From contig NZ_MAUJ01000001.1 of NCBI RefSeq assembly GCF_001696455.1, positions 992,001 through 1,056,000 of the forward strand: 64,000 bases of DNA. Reading direction: 5' to 3'. Position 1 is the stretch's first letter; every line of letters starts with the position of its first letter. The DNA is from Pseudoalteromonas luteoviolacea. Its GTDB lineage: Bacteria; Pseudomonadota; Gammaproteobacteria; Enterobacterales; Alteromonadaceae. Positions 36,203 through 44,979 of this stretch are shown here, one piece after another. The notes beneath the pieces were generated by a model. It was not told the DNA's origin. It searched no databases and worked only from the letters and a program-made list of their open reading frames with translations. The translations under genes were made by a program, and so were the position numbers.

Positions 36203-37198
36203 TTAGTTGTGCAATTTATTTGCGTAAGAGAATAAACTTGGTGCACCACCCGTGTGCCAAAATAGCACTTGCTTGGTATTGTCGAGTTCTCCACTTTGAA
36301 CTTTGTCAATGAGTGCAGCCATCGCTCTGCCTGTATAGACCGGATCGAGCAAAATCCCTTCAGTTTGTGCTAGTAACTCGATGGCCTGTTGCTCTGCGAC
36401 ACCAATTACACCGTAGCCATCCCCTAAATATTTATCCTCCAGCACAACGTCGTTATGCTCATATGAGATATCTAAACCCAAAAACTGACAAGTTTGATTG
36501 GCAAGGTTATGCACCTGTTCTTTAAATGTGCTCCCTTGTTGTTCATCTTTATCAATTTGCACACCAACTAGCTTGTATGACGCTTTTAATAAAGATTTCG
36601 AAATCATTAGGCCGGCATGCGTGCCACCAGAGCTAGAGGCAAAAAAGATATGACTGATCTTATCGCTTGTTATTTGTGAACTCAGTTCAATGCCCGCATT
36701 CACAAAGCCACAAGCGCCCAATTCATTTGACCCCCCATAGGGGATTAAATACGGCTTTTTACCTTGCGCGACCAAAGTTTCTCTTACAGAGGGAATATCT
36801 TCGCCCTTTCGATTCTCTTTCGCCCAATGTATGTGCGCGCCAAAGAGTTTATCTAAAAGCAGATTACCGTTGATTTGATCTGGTTGAATCCCCCCTAGCA
36901 ATAGGTGGCACTCTAAGCCGAGCTGAGCAGCCGCCGCCGCAGTTTGCCTACAATGATTTGATTGTTGAGCACCAGCGGTAATTACCGAGTCGCATCCTTG
37001 TTTGATTGCATCTCCGATTATAAACTCGAGCTTTCTTGTTTTATTTCCCCCAAGTGCCAAACCTGTTAAGTCATCCCTTTTAATCAAGATTTCCGGTCCG
37101 CCTAAATGACGAGACAAATTCTTTAAGGAAACGATGGGCGTTGGGAAAAAGCCGAGTTGTGCTTTTGGCAAATCATTCAGCGTTTTGTAATTGGTCAT
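36203..37198 (-). CDS. PLP-dependent D-cysteine desulfhydrase/ACC deaminase family
   Basis: A 331-residue fold-type II PLP enzyme. IKRDDLTGLALGGNKTRKLE holds the PLP lysine, ITAGAQQSNHCRQTAAAAA the Ser-Asn-His loop, and FFASSSGGTHAGLM the phosphate-binding region. The pattern is of D-cysteine desulfhydrase (DcyD) more than true ACC deaminase, but the two are hard to separate by eye. It would turn D-cysteine or related amino acids into pyruvate, ammonia and sulfide. AAGGAAAT precedes the ATG. Single gene. Confidence 0.88.
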   Translation of the reverse strand: MTNYKTLNDLPKAQLGFFPTPIVSLKNLSRHLGGPEILIKRDDLTGLALGGNKTRKLEFIIGDAIKQGCDSVITAGAQQSNHCRQTAAAAAQLGLECHLLLGGIQPDQINGNLLLDKLFGAHIHWAKENRKGEDIPSVRETLVAQGKKPYLIPYGGSNELGACGFVNAGIELSSQITSDKISHIFFASSSGGTHAGLMISKSLLKASYKLVGVQIDKDEQQGSTFKEQVHNLANQTCQFLGLDISYEHNDVVLEDKYLGDGYGVIGVAEQQAIELLAQTEGILLDPVYTGRAMAALIDKVQSGELDNTKQVLFWHTGGAPSLFSYANKLHN

Positions 37199-37427
37199 AT
37201 CGCATTTCCTTGTATTGATTTTAGTTCCATATTACTCAGATGCTTTCAGTTTTCAATCGTACGACTACATATTAAGGCATTCAACTTCTGCTGTTTAATA
37301 CCCAAGCGTTATTCTTATAATCAAATTCAACATAGTCAGAAAATAAAAGAATTATGAAGTTTATCTTTAAAAACTAATCGCTTTGCTTCGTCGTAACCAT
37401 AACAAAACTAAAAGGAGTGAACTTACT

Positions 37428-38309
37428 ATGAAGCATCTTGCTTTTATCTTACTGTGCCTTGTTAGCTGCCTCTCTCAAGCGTCTTACCTCAATTATAAGT
37501 ACGAGCATATTCCTACAGAACATACAATTAACTCGACTATTCTGAATGAAGAACGACTCGTTTGGGTAATTTTACCCGAGGGTTACCATTTACCTGAGAA
37601 TAGCGACAAGCACTACCCCGTGATATACACTACGGATGGTGAAAATTTACAGTATTTAACTGGCCACAACATGTGGTTTTTAAATCGAATGGGCATGTTA
37701 CCTGACTCAATTTTAGTCGCCATCAATACGCGCCACCACAGAGCAAGAGACCTCACGCCAACAGAGCCAAAAGATAGCCCAATCCCTGAGTTGACTGGAC
37801 AAAGCCACCTACTCAAAACTTTTATTAAAGATGAAGTGATCCCGTTTGTAGATGGCACTTATCGCACCGACGATTTTAGAGTTCTGTCGGGCCATTCATT
37901 AGGCGGATTGTTCAGTATTACAAGCTTGCTGTCAAAACAAATGCAGCCATTGTTTAAAGGGTTTGTGGCCGTAGACCCTTCATTATGGTGGGATAACGGC
38001 GTGGTTGCTGACTGGGTTGAACATGCAGATGAGGTGTTCGATGAACGTGCACTTTCTGTTTATATCGTTGCTGCGCATGAAGACAATGTTCCGCCAGAGC
38101 ATCAAGATCTTTATTTACGTCACATTAATGCTATTGAGCGCACCGCCAACGAATTAACCGATACAGATGCCGTAACAATTCGTTATGACATTACAACAGA
38201 TGAAAACCATGGCTCTGTGCTGCACGTTGGCATCTTTAGAGGTATCAGAGAAGTATTTAAGTGCTACCCTGTTGTATGTCCTAAAGAAGATGATAACACA
38301 GAAGAATAA
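37428..38309 (+). CDS. Exported alpha/beta-hydrolase, esterase D/enterochelin-esterase-like
   Basis: A 293-residue protein from ATG 37428, with AAAGGAG ideally placed; an upstream in-frame extension has no such site. Residues 1-19 form a signal peptide ending SQA. The fold is PF00756-type: the nucleophile serine lies in LSGHSLGGLFSI, the acid probably in VAAHEDNVPPEH, and the histidine in DENHGSVLH. Relatives hydrolyse esters such as siderophore lactones or acetylated sugars. No siderophore gene adjoins it, so the substrate is open. Confidence 0.85.
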   Translation: MKHLAFILLCLVSCLSQASYLNYKYEHIPTEHTINSTILNEERLVWVILPEGYHLPENSDKHYPVIYTTDGENLQYLTGHNMWFLNRMGMLPDSILVAINTRHHRARDLTPTEPKDSPIPELTGQSHLLKTFIKDEVIPFVDGTYRTDDFRVLSGHSLGGLFSITSLLSKQMQPLFKGFVAVDPSLWWDNGVVADWVEHADEVFDERALSVYIVAAHEDNVPPEHQDLYLRHINAIERTANELTDTDAVTIRYDITTDENHGSVLHVGIFRGIREVFKCYPVVCPKEDDNTEE

Positions 38310-38321
38310 GTCCAATTAAAC

Positions 38322-38360
38322 GTTTAAGTCACTTTCAGTTAAGTGGCTTAAACACTTTTT
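38322..38360 (+). terminator. Terminator after the esterase gene
   Basis: GTTTAAG-T-CACT and AGTG-G-CTTAAAC (38322-38353) pair over about 12 bp including one G-T pair, followed by ACTTTTTT. Confidence 0.75.
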
Positions 38361-38375
38361 TAGCAAAAGGCTTAT

Positions 38376-38783
38376 TCAAATCATACTTTTCAAGTGCTGT
38401 TTGCCGTCATCACCGATTTCGTCCCAGCACGCTTTTGATTCAACCCATAAATGGTGCGTGACACGAATACCTTGCAAATACTCGTTAGAAACGAGTCCAG
38501 CTGGAATATACATTCTTTGGTCGTCGTTCTCACCGGGTAAACTTGAGCCACACTCTGTACAAAAGCTACACACCCAATCATGCTCTGGTTTGCGCCATGT
38601 TTTTATATAACGCGTACCAGAACACCACTTGAAATCCGTTTTGCTGGCTATCATTACGGCGACACCGTTAACCCCGGTTGCCCTACGGCAAATAGAGCAA
38701 TGGCACATATAGATAGCGCTGGCATTAACTTTAAACTCGAAACTAACTGCTTTACAATTGCAGCCCCCTTTAATGACCTTCAT
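38376..38783 (-). CDS. GFA/CENP-V-family zinc protein
   Basis: A 135-residue protein from ATG 38783 behind GGGAG. It contains the metal-binding cysteines of the glutathione-dependent formaldehyde-activating (GFA) family: GGCNCKAVSFEF, CHCSICRRATG and FCTECGSSLPG. The name reflects one member; most GFA proteins have no proven reaction. Cytoplasmic, monocistronic, convergent with the esterase gene. Confidence 0.9.
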   Translation of the reverse strand: MKVIKGGCNCKAVSFEFKVNASAIYMCHCSICRRATGVNGVAVMIASKTDFKWCSGTRYIKTWRKPEHDWVCSFCTECGSSLPGENDDQRMYIPAGLVSNEYLQGIRVTHHLWVESKACWDEIGDDGKQHLKSMI

Positions 38784-38908
38784 CACGCCAACTCCCAAGC
38801 ATTACATTATCTATTTTGACGGGAGTTTATTATAGATGTGTACATAAAAAGAAGACAATTTAGCGAACTGCTCATAACTTTTCTAAACTTACCTAAAACA
38901 TATCTTAC

Positions 38909-41416
38909 ATGAGAAAACCAGCTATGGACTTTAGCACTGGTTTGTTAGTCCTGCTTTTTGTGATTTTCGCACTTTTTACTGGGGCATTTGTTCGCCATGT
39001 ATTAAAAGGAACGCAGGTCCCATACACAGTGGCGCTATTATTACTGGGTATAATCATAGGCTTGCTTCAGCGTGCCGACGTATTTCAATCCCACGCGCAA
39101 GCATTTAGTGAAAGCCTGGTGCTCATAGCCGATATTGACTCTCATCTATTTCTTTATTTATTTTTGCCCACCCTTATTTTTGAAAGCGCCTTTGCAATGG
39201 AAGTACACTTATTTAGGCGTATGTTTACTCAAATAGCCTTACTTGCCGTACCCGGCCTTATGCTTGCTATTTGGCTTACTGCCGAGCTTATTTTCGTAAT
39301 TACACCGGAATCATGGCAATGGAGTTGGGCTGTTTGCTTGATGTTTGGTGCATTAATAAGTGCAACCGATCCTGTTGCTGTTGTCGCATTACTAAAAGAA
39401 GTCAGCTCTCGAAAACGGTTAGAAACGTTAATCGAAGGCGAGTCGTTGTTAAATGATGGGACCGCAATTGTGTTCTTTTCACTCTTTTTTACATGGGTAA
39501 CTGCAACCTTTTCTGGTGCCGATATTGGCGGGATCACCTCCCCTTTGCATGTCACTGTTGAGTTTATCAAAGTCGTTTTGGTTGGTTTAATTATCGGATT
39601 AGTAGTGGGTTGGCTATGTATTTTGTGGATAGAACGGGTATTTAACGACCCAATGATTGAAATATCTCTCACCATTGCCGCTGCTTACTCGGTATTTTTT
39701 ATCGCCGAAAATTTCCACGTTTCAGGTGTTGTAGCAGTTGTAACCTTGGCGATTATTTTTGCAAGTATCGGGCGTACCCGTATTAGCCCAGAAGTTGCAG
39801 GTTTTTTGCATCATTTTTGGGAAATGATGGCCCATATGGCTAATACCTTAATATTCTTATTGGTTGGTATCTTAGTCGCGATAAGAGTGCCATTGGATGA
39901 CGCACAAGCATGGCAAATGCTGTTTGTCCTATACGGTGGTATTTTGCTGATTCGTGCCTTTTCAATTGCGGTATTTATGCCTGCGCTAAAAAGACTGGGT
40001 ATTGGAATAAACCTCGCTAAAGCTTCTGTACTTTGTTGGGGTGGCCTAAGAGGCGCGGTTTCGTTAGCTCTGGCATTAGCCGTGGTATCAAGTGATGTCA
40101 TTCCAAAAGAGATAGGTGATCGCGTACTCTTTTTATGTGCAGGGATTGTGGTGCTCACAATTATAGTAAATGGCTCTACTATGGGACTGCTTCTGAAACT
40201 TTTAGGTCTCAATTCCTTACCCCCCGCCAAACAAGCAACGGTAGACAAAGCACAAACCAAAATTAGTGCAGAACTTCACACCATGCTGCCTGAAATGATG
40301 ACAAATGAATTTTTAAAAGGAGCGGATTGGGAAGCCGTAAAGCAAAAGTCTCAGTTGAAGCATGTGGATGAAGTGAGAAATACCGACAAAGTATCTGAAC
40401 AAGAGCTTGATGTTGCATATAAAAGAAGGCTGCTAGAAACGGAGCGAAAACACTACTGGACTCAGTTTGAACAGGGGATGTTAAGTAAACAAGCAACAGC
40501 AAAACTTGTTGAAGCGGTAGAGCAAGCACTAGATGGAGAGCCCTGTATTGGCCCTAGGACATTTATTTATGGCACTTGGCAATTACCCGCGTGGCTCGCC
40601 CCCATAAGAAACTATCAATGGCTAAACCGATTATTGCTTAAGCTTTACTTTGACAAACTTGCCCTAGGCTATGATATTGCGCGCGGTTTTATTCATGCAC
40701 AAGAAGCACTAGAAAGCCATGTGCATGCGCTTGCGCCAAACCAACAAGTTGCCCAAGAAGTTATGAACGCTGTAATTGCGAATAAAAAGACCACACTTGA
40801 AAAAATAGCAGCACTGCGTGATAGCTTTCCGGAAATCATTCAAGCCTTGCAATCGCAAGCAGCCACTAGGCTTCTTCTTAACAGGGAGAGAGCAGTCATC
40901 GCTGAACAACTCAAACAAGCAGTTCTAGACAAGCCAGAAGCGCAAAGACTCATTATGTCTGTAGAGGATAGAATGCAAGCACTGCAGAAGCAGACCATTT
41001 TTAGAACTACGCAAGAACAACGCTTAGTAAATGACATTCCTTGGGCCAGACGCCTTTGCCAACAGACTAGATACCAGCTGTCTACCTTGATAGAACACAA
41101 CGTTTATGAGGCAGGCCAAACAATCTGTGACGCCAATCAGCCGCTAAACAAAATTGGTATTGTCAGTCGAGGGAGTATCAAAGAACACTGGACTGTCATT
41201 AACGACTCAGAACAAAGGCATATATGCACGAGTAAAGGCCCTGGCGAGTCCATTGCCCTTCTAACACTGTTCACCGCTACCAGTAAAACGCAATGCGTGA
41301 GTGAAACACCATGCGATGTAATGTGGGTCTCTTGCGACAAATTAAAACAGCTAATGCAAAAAGATAACCAATTAACCCAAGTAATCTGTAAGCTAATGCA
41401 AGATTATTCTACATAA
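38909..41416 (+). CDS. CPA1 Na+/H+ antiporter with C-terminal cyclic-nucleotide-binding domain
   Basis: An 835-residue protein; ATG 38924 (MDFSTGLL) is an alternative start with a better GAGA upstream. Residues of about 10-430 form the twelve-or-so-helix NhaP/SOS1-type exchanger, with SATDPVAVVALLKEV and IEGESLLNDGTAIVFFSLF (ion-binding Asp region). A long cytoplasmic helical region (about 450-700) follows. Residues of about 715-830 form a cNMP-binding-fold domain (YEAGQTICDANQPLNKIGIV, GPGESIAL). The plan resembles plant SOS1 and sperm-type exchangers. It should move Na+ or K+ out against H+. Whether the domain binds a nucleotide is uncertain, as the usual phosphate-binding arginine is not evident. 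Confidence 0.88.
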   Translation: MRKPAMDFSTGLLVLLFVIFALFTGAFVRHVLKGTQVPYTVALLLLGIIIGLLQRADVFQSHAQAFSESLVLIADIDSHLFLYLFLPTLIFESAFAMEVHLFRRMFTQIALLAVPGLMLAIWLTAELIFVITPESWQWSWAVCLMFGALISATDPVAVVALLKEVSSRKRLETLIEGESLLNDGTAIVFFSLFFTWVTATFSGADIGGITSPLHVTVEFIKVVLVGLIIGLVVGWLCILWIERVFNDPMIEISLTIAAAYSVFFIAENFHVSGVVAVVTLAIIFASIGRTRISPEVAGFLHHFWEMMAHMANTLIFLLVGILVAIRVPLDDAQAWQMLFVLYGGILLIRAFSIAVFMPALKRLGIGINLAKASVLCWGGLRGAVSLALALAVVSSDVIPKEIGDRVLFLCAGIVVLTIIVNGSTMGLLLKLLGLNSLPPAKQATVDKAQTKISAELHTMLPEMMTNEFLKGADWEAVKQKSQLKHVDEVRNTDKVSEQELDVAYKRRLLETERKHYWTQFEQGMLSKQATAKLVEAVEQALDGEPCIGPRTFIYGTWQLPAWLAPIRNYQWLNRLLLKLYFDKLALGYDIARGFIHAQEALESHVHALAPNQQVAQEVMNAVIANKKTTLEKIAALRDSFPEIIQALQSQAATRLLLNRERAVIAEQLKQAVLDKPEAQRLIMSVEDRMQALQKQTIFRTTQEQRLVNDIPWARRLCQQTRYQLSTLIEHNVYEAGQTICDANQPLNKIGIVSRGSIKEHWTVINDSEQRHICTSKGPGESIALLTLFTATSKTQCVSETPCDVMWVSCDKLKQLMQKDNQLTQVICKLMQDYST

Positions 41417-41486
41417 ACAGCTCAAAGTATTTTTGAATAGGCTCATTTATGCCTAAATAAGCCTATTCACTATGACACATGAAAAA

Positions 41487-41774
41487 CTAAGCAATCAGGT
41501 GCGCGTAGTCTTTTGATGCCATAACGGGAGTAAACTCGGTGATTGTGAAGCTCACAGCGCTATTTTGTACAAATGGATCTGCATTTAGTAATTTTATCAG
41601 CTCTTCTTTAGTTTCGTGCATTGAAATCAACAGCCCGCCCGTTCTTGGTACTTTTCCGCCGCCAAACATCAGCTTGTTCGCTTGATATGCTCGCTCAAGG
41701 TATCGCTTGTGTTGACCCGTCAACTCTGGTGTGACTACATCCATGTTTATAAAACTCATATCTACTAGAAACAT
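41487..41774 (-). CDS. YciI-family protein
   Basis: A 95-residue single-domain protein behind GAGGG. The ferredoxin-like YciI fold is shown by TPELTGQHKRYLERAYQANK, the GGKVPRTGGLLI turn and KLLNADPFVQNSAVSFTI. Conserved His and Asp of this family suggest a small hydrolase or lyase, but no reaction is settled. It is divergent from a HxlR regulator, about 90 bp apart, so it may be its target. Confidence 0.85.
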   Translation of the reverse strand: MFLVDMSFINMDVVTPELTGQHKRYLERAYQANKLMFGGGKVPRTGGLLISMHETKEELIKLLNADPFVQNSAVSFTITEFTPVMASKDYAHLIA

Positions 41775-41862
41775 AATTCCCTCGCTTTTTTAAATTATTA
41801 GTATAAAGTGCTTCTTATTTCGTAGCACATCGTATCGCTACTAATTTAGAAGCGCAAGAGTT

Positions 41863-42192
41863 ATGACCACACCACTACCAAATAAATCAGTGAGAGGTTC
41901 CAGTTCAGGTGTCGCAATCATGGCGGTATTTGACTTGTTGGGCCGAAAATGGAATATGAGAATTCTATGGGAGCTCCGTTGCAGTTCACTGAGCTTTAGA
42001 GCATTACAAGCGAGATGCGATAAGATGTCTCCATCAGTTTTAAATTCTAGACTTAAGCAGTTAACAGAAGCTCAATTGATAATAAGCTCTGCCGAAGGCT
42101 ACCAACTAACAGAATTAGGTGTGTCTCTAATGACCACCCTAGACCCGCTACGAACTTGGGCGACCCAATGGGAATCTGAGCTTAAAAAATAG
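41863..42192 (+). CDS. HxlR-family transcriptional regulator
   Basis: A 109-residue winged-helix protein: AVFDLLGRKWNMRILWELRC, LSFRALQARCDKMSPSVLNS and RLKQLTEAQLI are the HxlR pattern. It lacks the N-terminal CP-x cysteine that redox-sensing members use; the remaining cysteines (RCSS, ARCDK) are within the DNA-binding fold. Divergent from yciI-like 41487, its likely target. Confidence 0.88.
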   Translation: MTTPLPNKSVRGSSSGVAIMAVFDLLGRKWNMRILWELRCSSLSFRALQARCDKMSPSVLNSRLKQLTEAQLIISSAEGYQLTELGVSLMTTLDPLRTWATQWESELKK

Positions 42193-42226
42193 CCTTTTTG
42201 GAAAACTCGCTATGTTAATCACGCTG

Positions 42227-42264
42227 AAGTAGCGCGCTGGTGGTCTGGTTCAAAAGCGCTACTT
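42227..42264. repeat. Inverted repeat after the HxlR gene
   Basis: AAGTAGCGC (42227-42235) and GCGCTACTT (42256-42264), 9-bp arms with a 20-nt spacer. It may be the HxlR gene terminator, although no T-run follows. The rest of the 222-bp gap holds nothing recognisable. Confidence 0.45.
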
Positions 42265-42414
42265 TAAGTGTTTGTCGCGAATCCCTCCATAGCTAACAGA
42301 ATAATAAGGCAATATGTGGAAAAGGCGAGGCGCCAAGCAACATACCGTAAGCAAACTACCAATATATAGCGCCAAACTGCGAGTTTCTGTTACGGACCGC
42401 AAATTAATTTAGGG

Positions 42415-42765
42415 TTAGCTACAAACCTGCCAAAATCCTATCTCAATGCCAGATTGAATTACGATAGCGCAAGTGCCATAACCTGATAGCTCCATTGGAG
42501 GTAAAGCAACTATTGCACCTGCTTGTTCACTCTTAGACACAGCTTCATTAATATCTTTAACGAGCGTGTAATGGCGGACCGTTGGTGTTTCAGATTGCCT
42601 AAGGGGAGCCCTAATTCCTATAAGGCCCCCATTAGATAAGTGAGCAATACGGGCATTGCCTAAGTTTAAATCAATTTCACTAAACTCAATATCGTAAATG
42701 TCAGAGTAGGTATTACATACTGTATCAACTTCAAGGGTGACAATCTCAAGATATTGAATTTTCAT
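42415..42765 (-). CDS. VOC-superfamily (glyoxalase-like) protein
   Basis: A 116-residue protein with one glyoxalase/bleomycin-resistance fold: YLEIVTLEVDTVCNTYSDIY at the start, RHYTLVKDINEAVSKSEQAG in the middle, and GTCAIVIQSGIEIGFWQV at the end. The metal-ligand positions are not clear, so catalytic activity is uncertain. Single gene with about 210 bp of unremarkable sequence upstream. Confidence 0.8.
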   Translation of the reverse strand: MKIQYLEIVTLEVDTVCNTYSDIYDIEFSEIDLNLGNARIAHLSNGGLIGIRAPLRQSETPTVRHYTLVKDINEAVSKSEQAGAIVALPPMELSGYGTCAIVIQSGIEIGFWQVCS

Positions 42766-42977
42766 AAATGTGCCTTAATTAAATGCTTCAGAGCTAACTA
42801 AAAAGCAACTCTATGTGTAGATTTAAGTCCGCCAACACAACGCATTTTGAATTCACGAAGATAGCGAAGCAAAAAGTAAAGTTCTGTTCAAGCTTAGGAT
42901 AAAGGCAAGCGTATATGAAGCTACGGTAAATTAAGCTTGCTAAATTCCAATCCCCTGAAATTCAATGCGCTAGGGTG

Positions 42978-43325
42978 TTAACTGTTTTTCAACGCCTTGA
43001 GCCAATTGCCACTCACCACAAATTTAGGGAACGTATACAGTTGTTCCAAAACAATTCGTAAAATGGCATTAGTTGGCCCAGTAAAAGGCTCTGGCGGTAA
43101 CGTTTCTTTGCTATGCCCTACTCCTTGAACCACAATAGCGCCCACCATGAGGAGCACAGAAACAGCAAGCAGAGGAAAACTAAAATTAAAAATACTGAGC
43201 AACAACAAGATAGCACCTAAGATAAAGAAAGGTACGGCGATGATATGAAGCACTAAATTGGCACGTGACCTATGAAATTTGGCGTATCCATTCCATTGCC
43301 ACTCTAAAGTTTCTTTAATTGACAT
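42978..43325 (-). CDS. Mpo1/DUF962-like membrane protein
   Basis: A 115-residue protein behind AAGGAGG. It has FHRSRANLVLHIIAVPFFILG, a second hydrophobic segment and QGVGHSKETLPPEPFTGPTNA: the His-containing pattern of DUF962/Mpo1. The yeast member is a 2-hydroxy fatty-acid dioxygenase; bacterial members are mostly uncharacterised. The DUF962 histidines LH and GH are kept, consistent with iron binding. Confidence 0.75.
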   Translation of the reverse strand: MSIKETLEWQWNGYAKFHRSRANLVLHIIAVPFFILGAILLLLSIFNFSFPLLAVSVLLMVGAIVVQGVGHSKETLPPEPFTGPTNAILRIVLEQLYTFPKFVVSGNWLKALKNS

Positions 43326-43486
43326 ATTTCCTCCTTGATTTTGGTCTGCGATGATAAACCACTGCTATGGCCGATTTAGCGTAACATGAGTTTACAGTAA
43401 ATGAGCGTTATTAAAACTAGGTTATCAGCTCAAATAGAGGCTAAGTTTGTAAATGCATTAACTCACGACAATGTCTTGATTATCTG

Positions 43487-43972
43487 TTAGGACTCTTTTA
43501 ATTTGCTTATCAATTGTCCTGCCGTATGCTGGCTGTATACCTTTATTCCATGAGTAGAGAGTAGTTCAGCTGTCACACCAGATCCGGACACTTTTTTGCC
43601 TGAAAATGTACCATCGTAAATTTTTTGACTGCCGCAAGATGGGCTACCCTCAGCCAAAATTGCATAACGAATGTTCTGTGCCTGACAAAGCCTTAACGCT
43701 TGCCTAGCGCCTTCTATAAACTCAGTGGTAACATCAACACCGTCATCGCCGACTACACGAGCATTCCCCTCAATCACGTCACTGCCATAGCCGCCGATAA
43801 TCTCAGCAGGCGCTCTCGGGATTGGTAATCCAGCGGATACTTCAGGGCAAAAAATCGCGAGTTCTACATTTAAATCTAGCCATTGTTTGTCGGTTTTATC
43901 CAAACATAAGCTGCTGCCGTTATATCGTACTTTATTCCCTACCAAGCACGCACTTACGAATACTTTTTGCAT
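43487..43972 (-). CDS. DUF523-family protein
   Basis: A 161-residue protein from ATG 43972 (MQKVFVSACLVG) behind GGGAG. Family motifs are SACLVGNKVRYNGSS, CPEVSAGLPIPRAPAEI, and LAEGSPSCGSQKIYDGTF. The conserved cysteines suggest metal or cluster binding, but function is unknown. Related E. coli YbbK-like proteins carry an additional DUF1722, absent here. Single gene. Confidence 0.85.
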   Translation of the reverse strand: MQKVFVSACLVGNKVRYNGSSLCLDKTDKQWLDLNVELAIFCPEVSAGLPIPRAPAEIIGGYGSDVIEGNARVVGDDGVDVTTEFIEGARQALRLCQAQNIRYAILAEGSPSCGSQKIYDGTFSGKKVSGSGVTAELLSTHGIKVYSQHTAGQLISKLKES

Positions 43973-44066
43973 CAATTACTCCCACGGCAAAAACGAAATA
44001 TCATGCGTAGTTTATATCGTTTAAAACAAAAGTGTTTTAAGTGCGACAAAATAAGCCAATTACAGA

Positions 44067-44747
44067 TTAAAACTGCTTATTTTCACAAGGTAGTGACCAA
44101 ATATCATGGGTTAGATTAAACCTGTCAAAAATTGTTTTGGCTTCTGCGAGCGACCACTTTTCCCACTCCGGGTTTAAATGATTGCCATACCAAACCTTAG
44201 CGAATTCCCAAACATGCTCGATTGGTTGCACATCACCTTTATTTATTTGATGACGTTGACACCACTTATCGATTTGCACTTGCGACTCAAACAGTAGCAT
44301 CGTGCTGCAAGTGTAAATCACATTGTCCCACGCGGCTTGCATAGGAATAGGGAAATGAACATACAGATTTGTTGGTGTGAGTTGTCCATTTTTGACTTCA
44401 ATAATCACCTGCTGCGATTGCGCACCTAACGTCGTGGTGATAGTCAGATCTCTGTCGAGCAAAAACGCAGCCCCTAACGAACACCAAGCACAGTTTCCCC
44501 ACCATGAACGCTCACCTGATTCGATGTAAAAATTGGTGGGCGCGGTTGAAAACGGATGCATAACCCAAACTTCTGAAGAATGGGGGTGAAGTACTACCCC
44601 GTGTATATCTTCCAGTGCTTTGAGTGCAGCAATGGTTTCCTCAGTTGAACAGTTAAAAGCTGTCGCAAGCTGCTCAACTTTTGGCGCCATGCCTGTCTCA
44701 ACAAAGCTTTTCATAATAGAAAAATGTAACGTTGAATTGTTTAACAC
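44067..44747 (-). CDS. Alkylmercury-lyase (MerB)-like protein
   Basis: A 226-residue protein; GTG 44747 (MLNNSTLHF) is favoured over an upstream TTG because AAGGAAA lies just before it. It has a MerB-type N-terminal winged-helix region (about 10-70). The core reads NCAWCSLGAAFLL, then YTCSTMLLFESQVQIDKWC. By eye the AWC cysteine and the YTC cysteine align with MerB Cys96 and Cys159. The catalytic Asp99 position is glycine (AWCSLG for AWCALD). Without Asp99 classical C-Hg cleavage is doubtful, so it may bind another metal or act otherwise. No other mer gene is near. Single gene. Confidence 0.7.
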   Translation of the reverse strand: MLNNSTLHFSIMKSFVETGMAPKVEQLATAFNCSTEETIAALKALEDIHGVVLHPHSSEVWVMHPFSTAPTNFYIESGERSWWGNCAWCSLGAAFLLDRDLTITTTLGAQSQQVIIEVKNGQLTPTNLYVHFPIPMQAAWDNVIYTCSTMLLFESQVQIDKWCQRHQINKGDVQPIEHVWEFAKVWYGNHLNPEWEKWSLAEAKTIFDRFNLTHDIWSLPCENKQF

Positions 44748-44979
44748 TGTGCTTTCCTTTTTAAACAATCATAAATCTAATGATATTTAAACTTACACAT
44801 TCTGCCCATAGCTTCAAACATGAAGAAAAATAATTATTTAATACCTAATCAGTAGTACATATTTATTTCGATTATAGTAAATACAGTACATATACGAATC
44901 ATGTATTGCATACGTATTCAATAGATTGTTCTGAAAAGAACGATATATTGTAAACCTCATGTAAATGAGAGGCACAATA

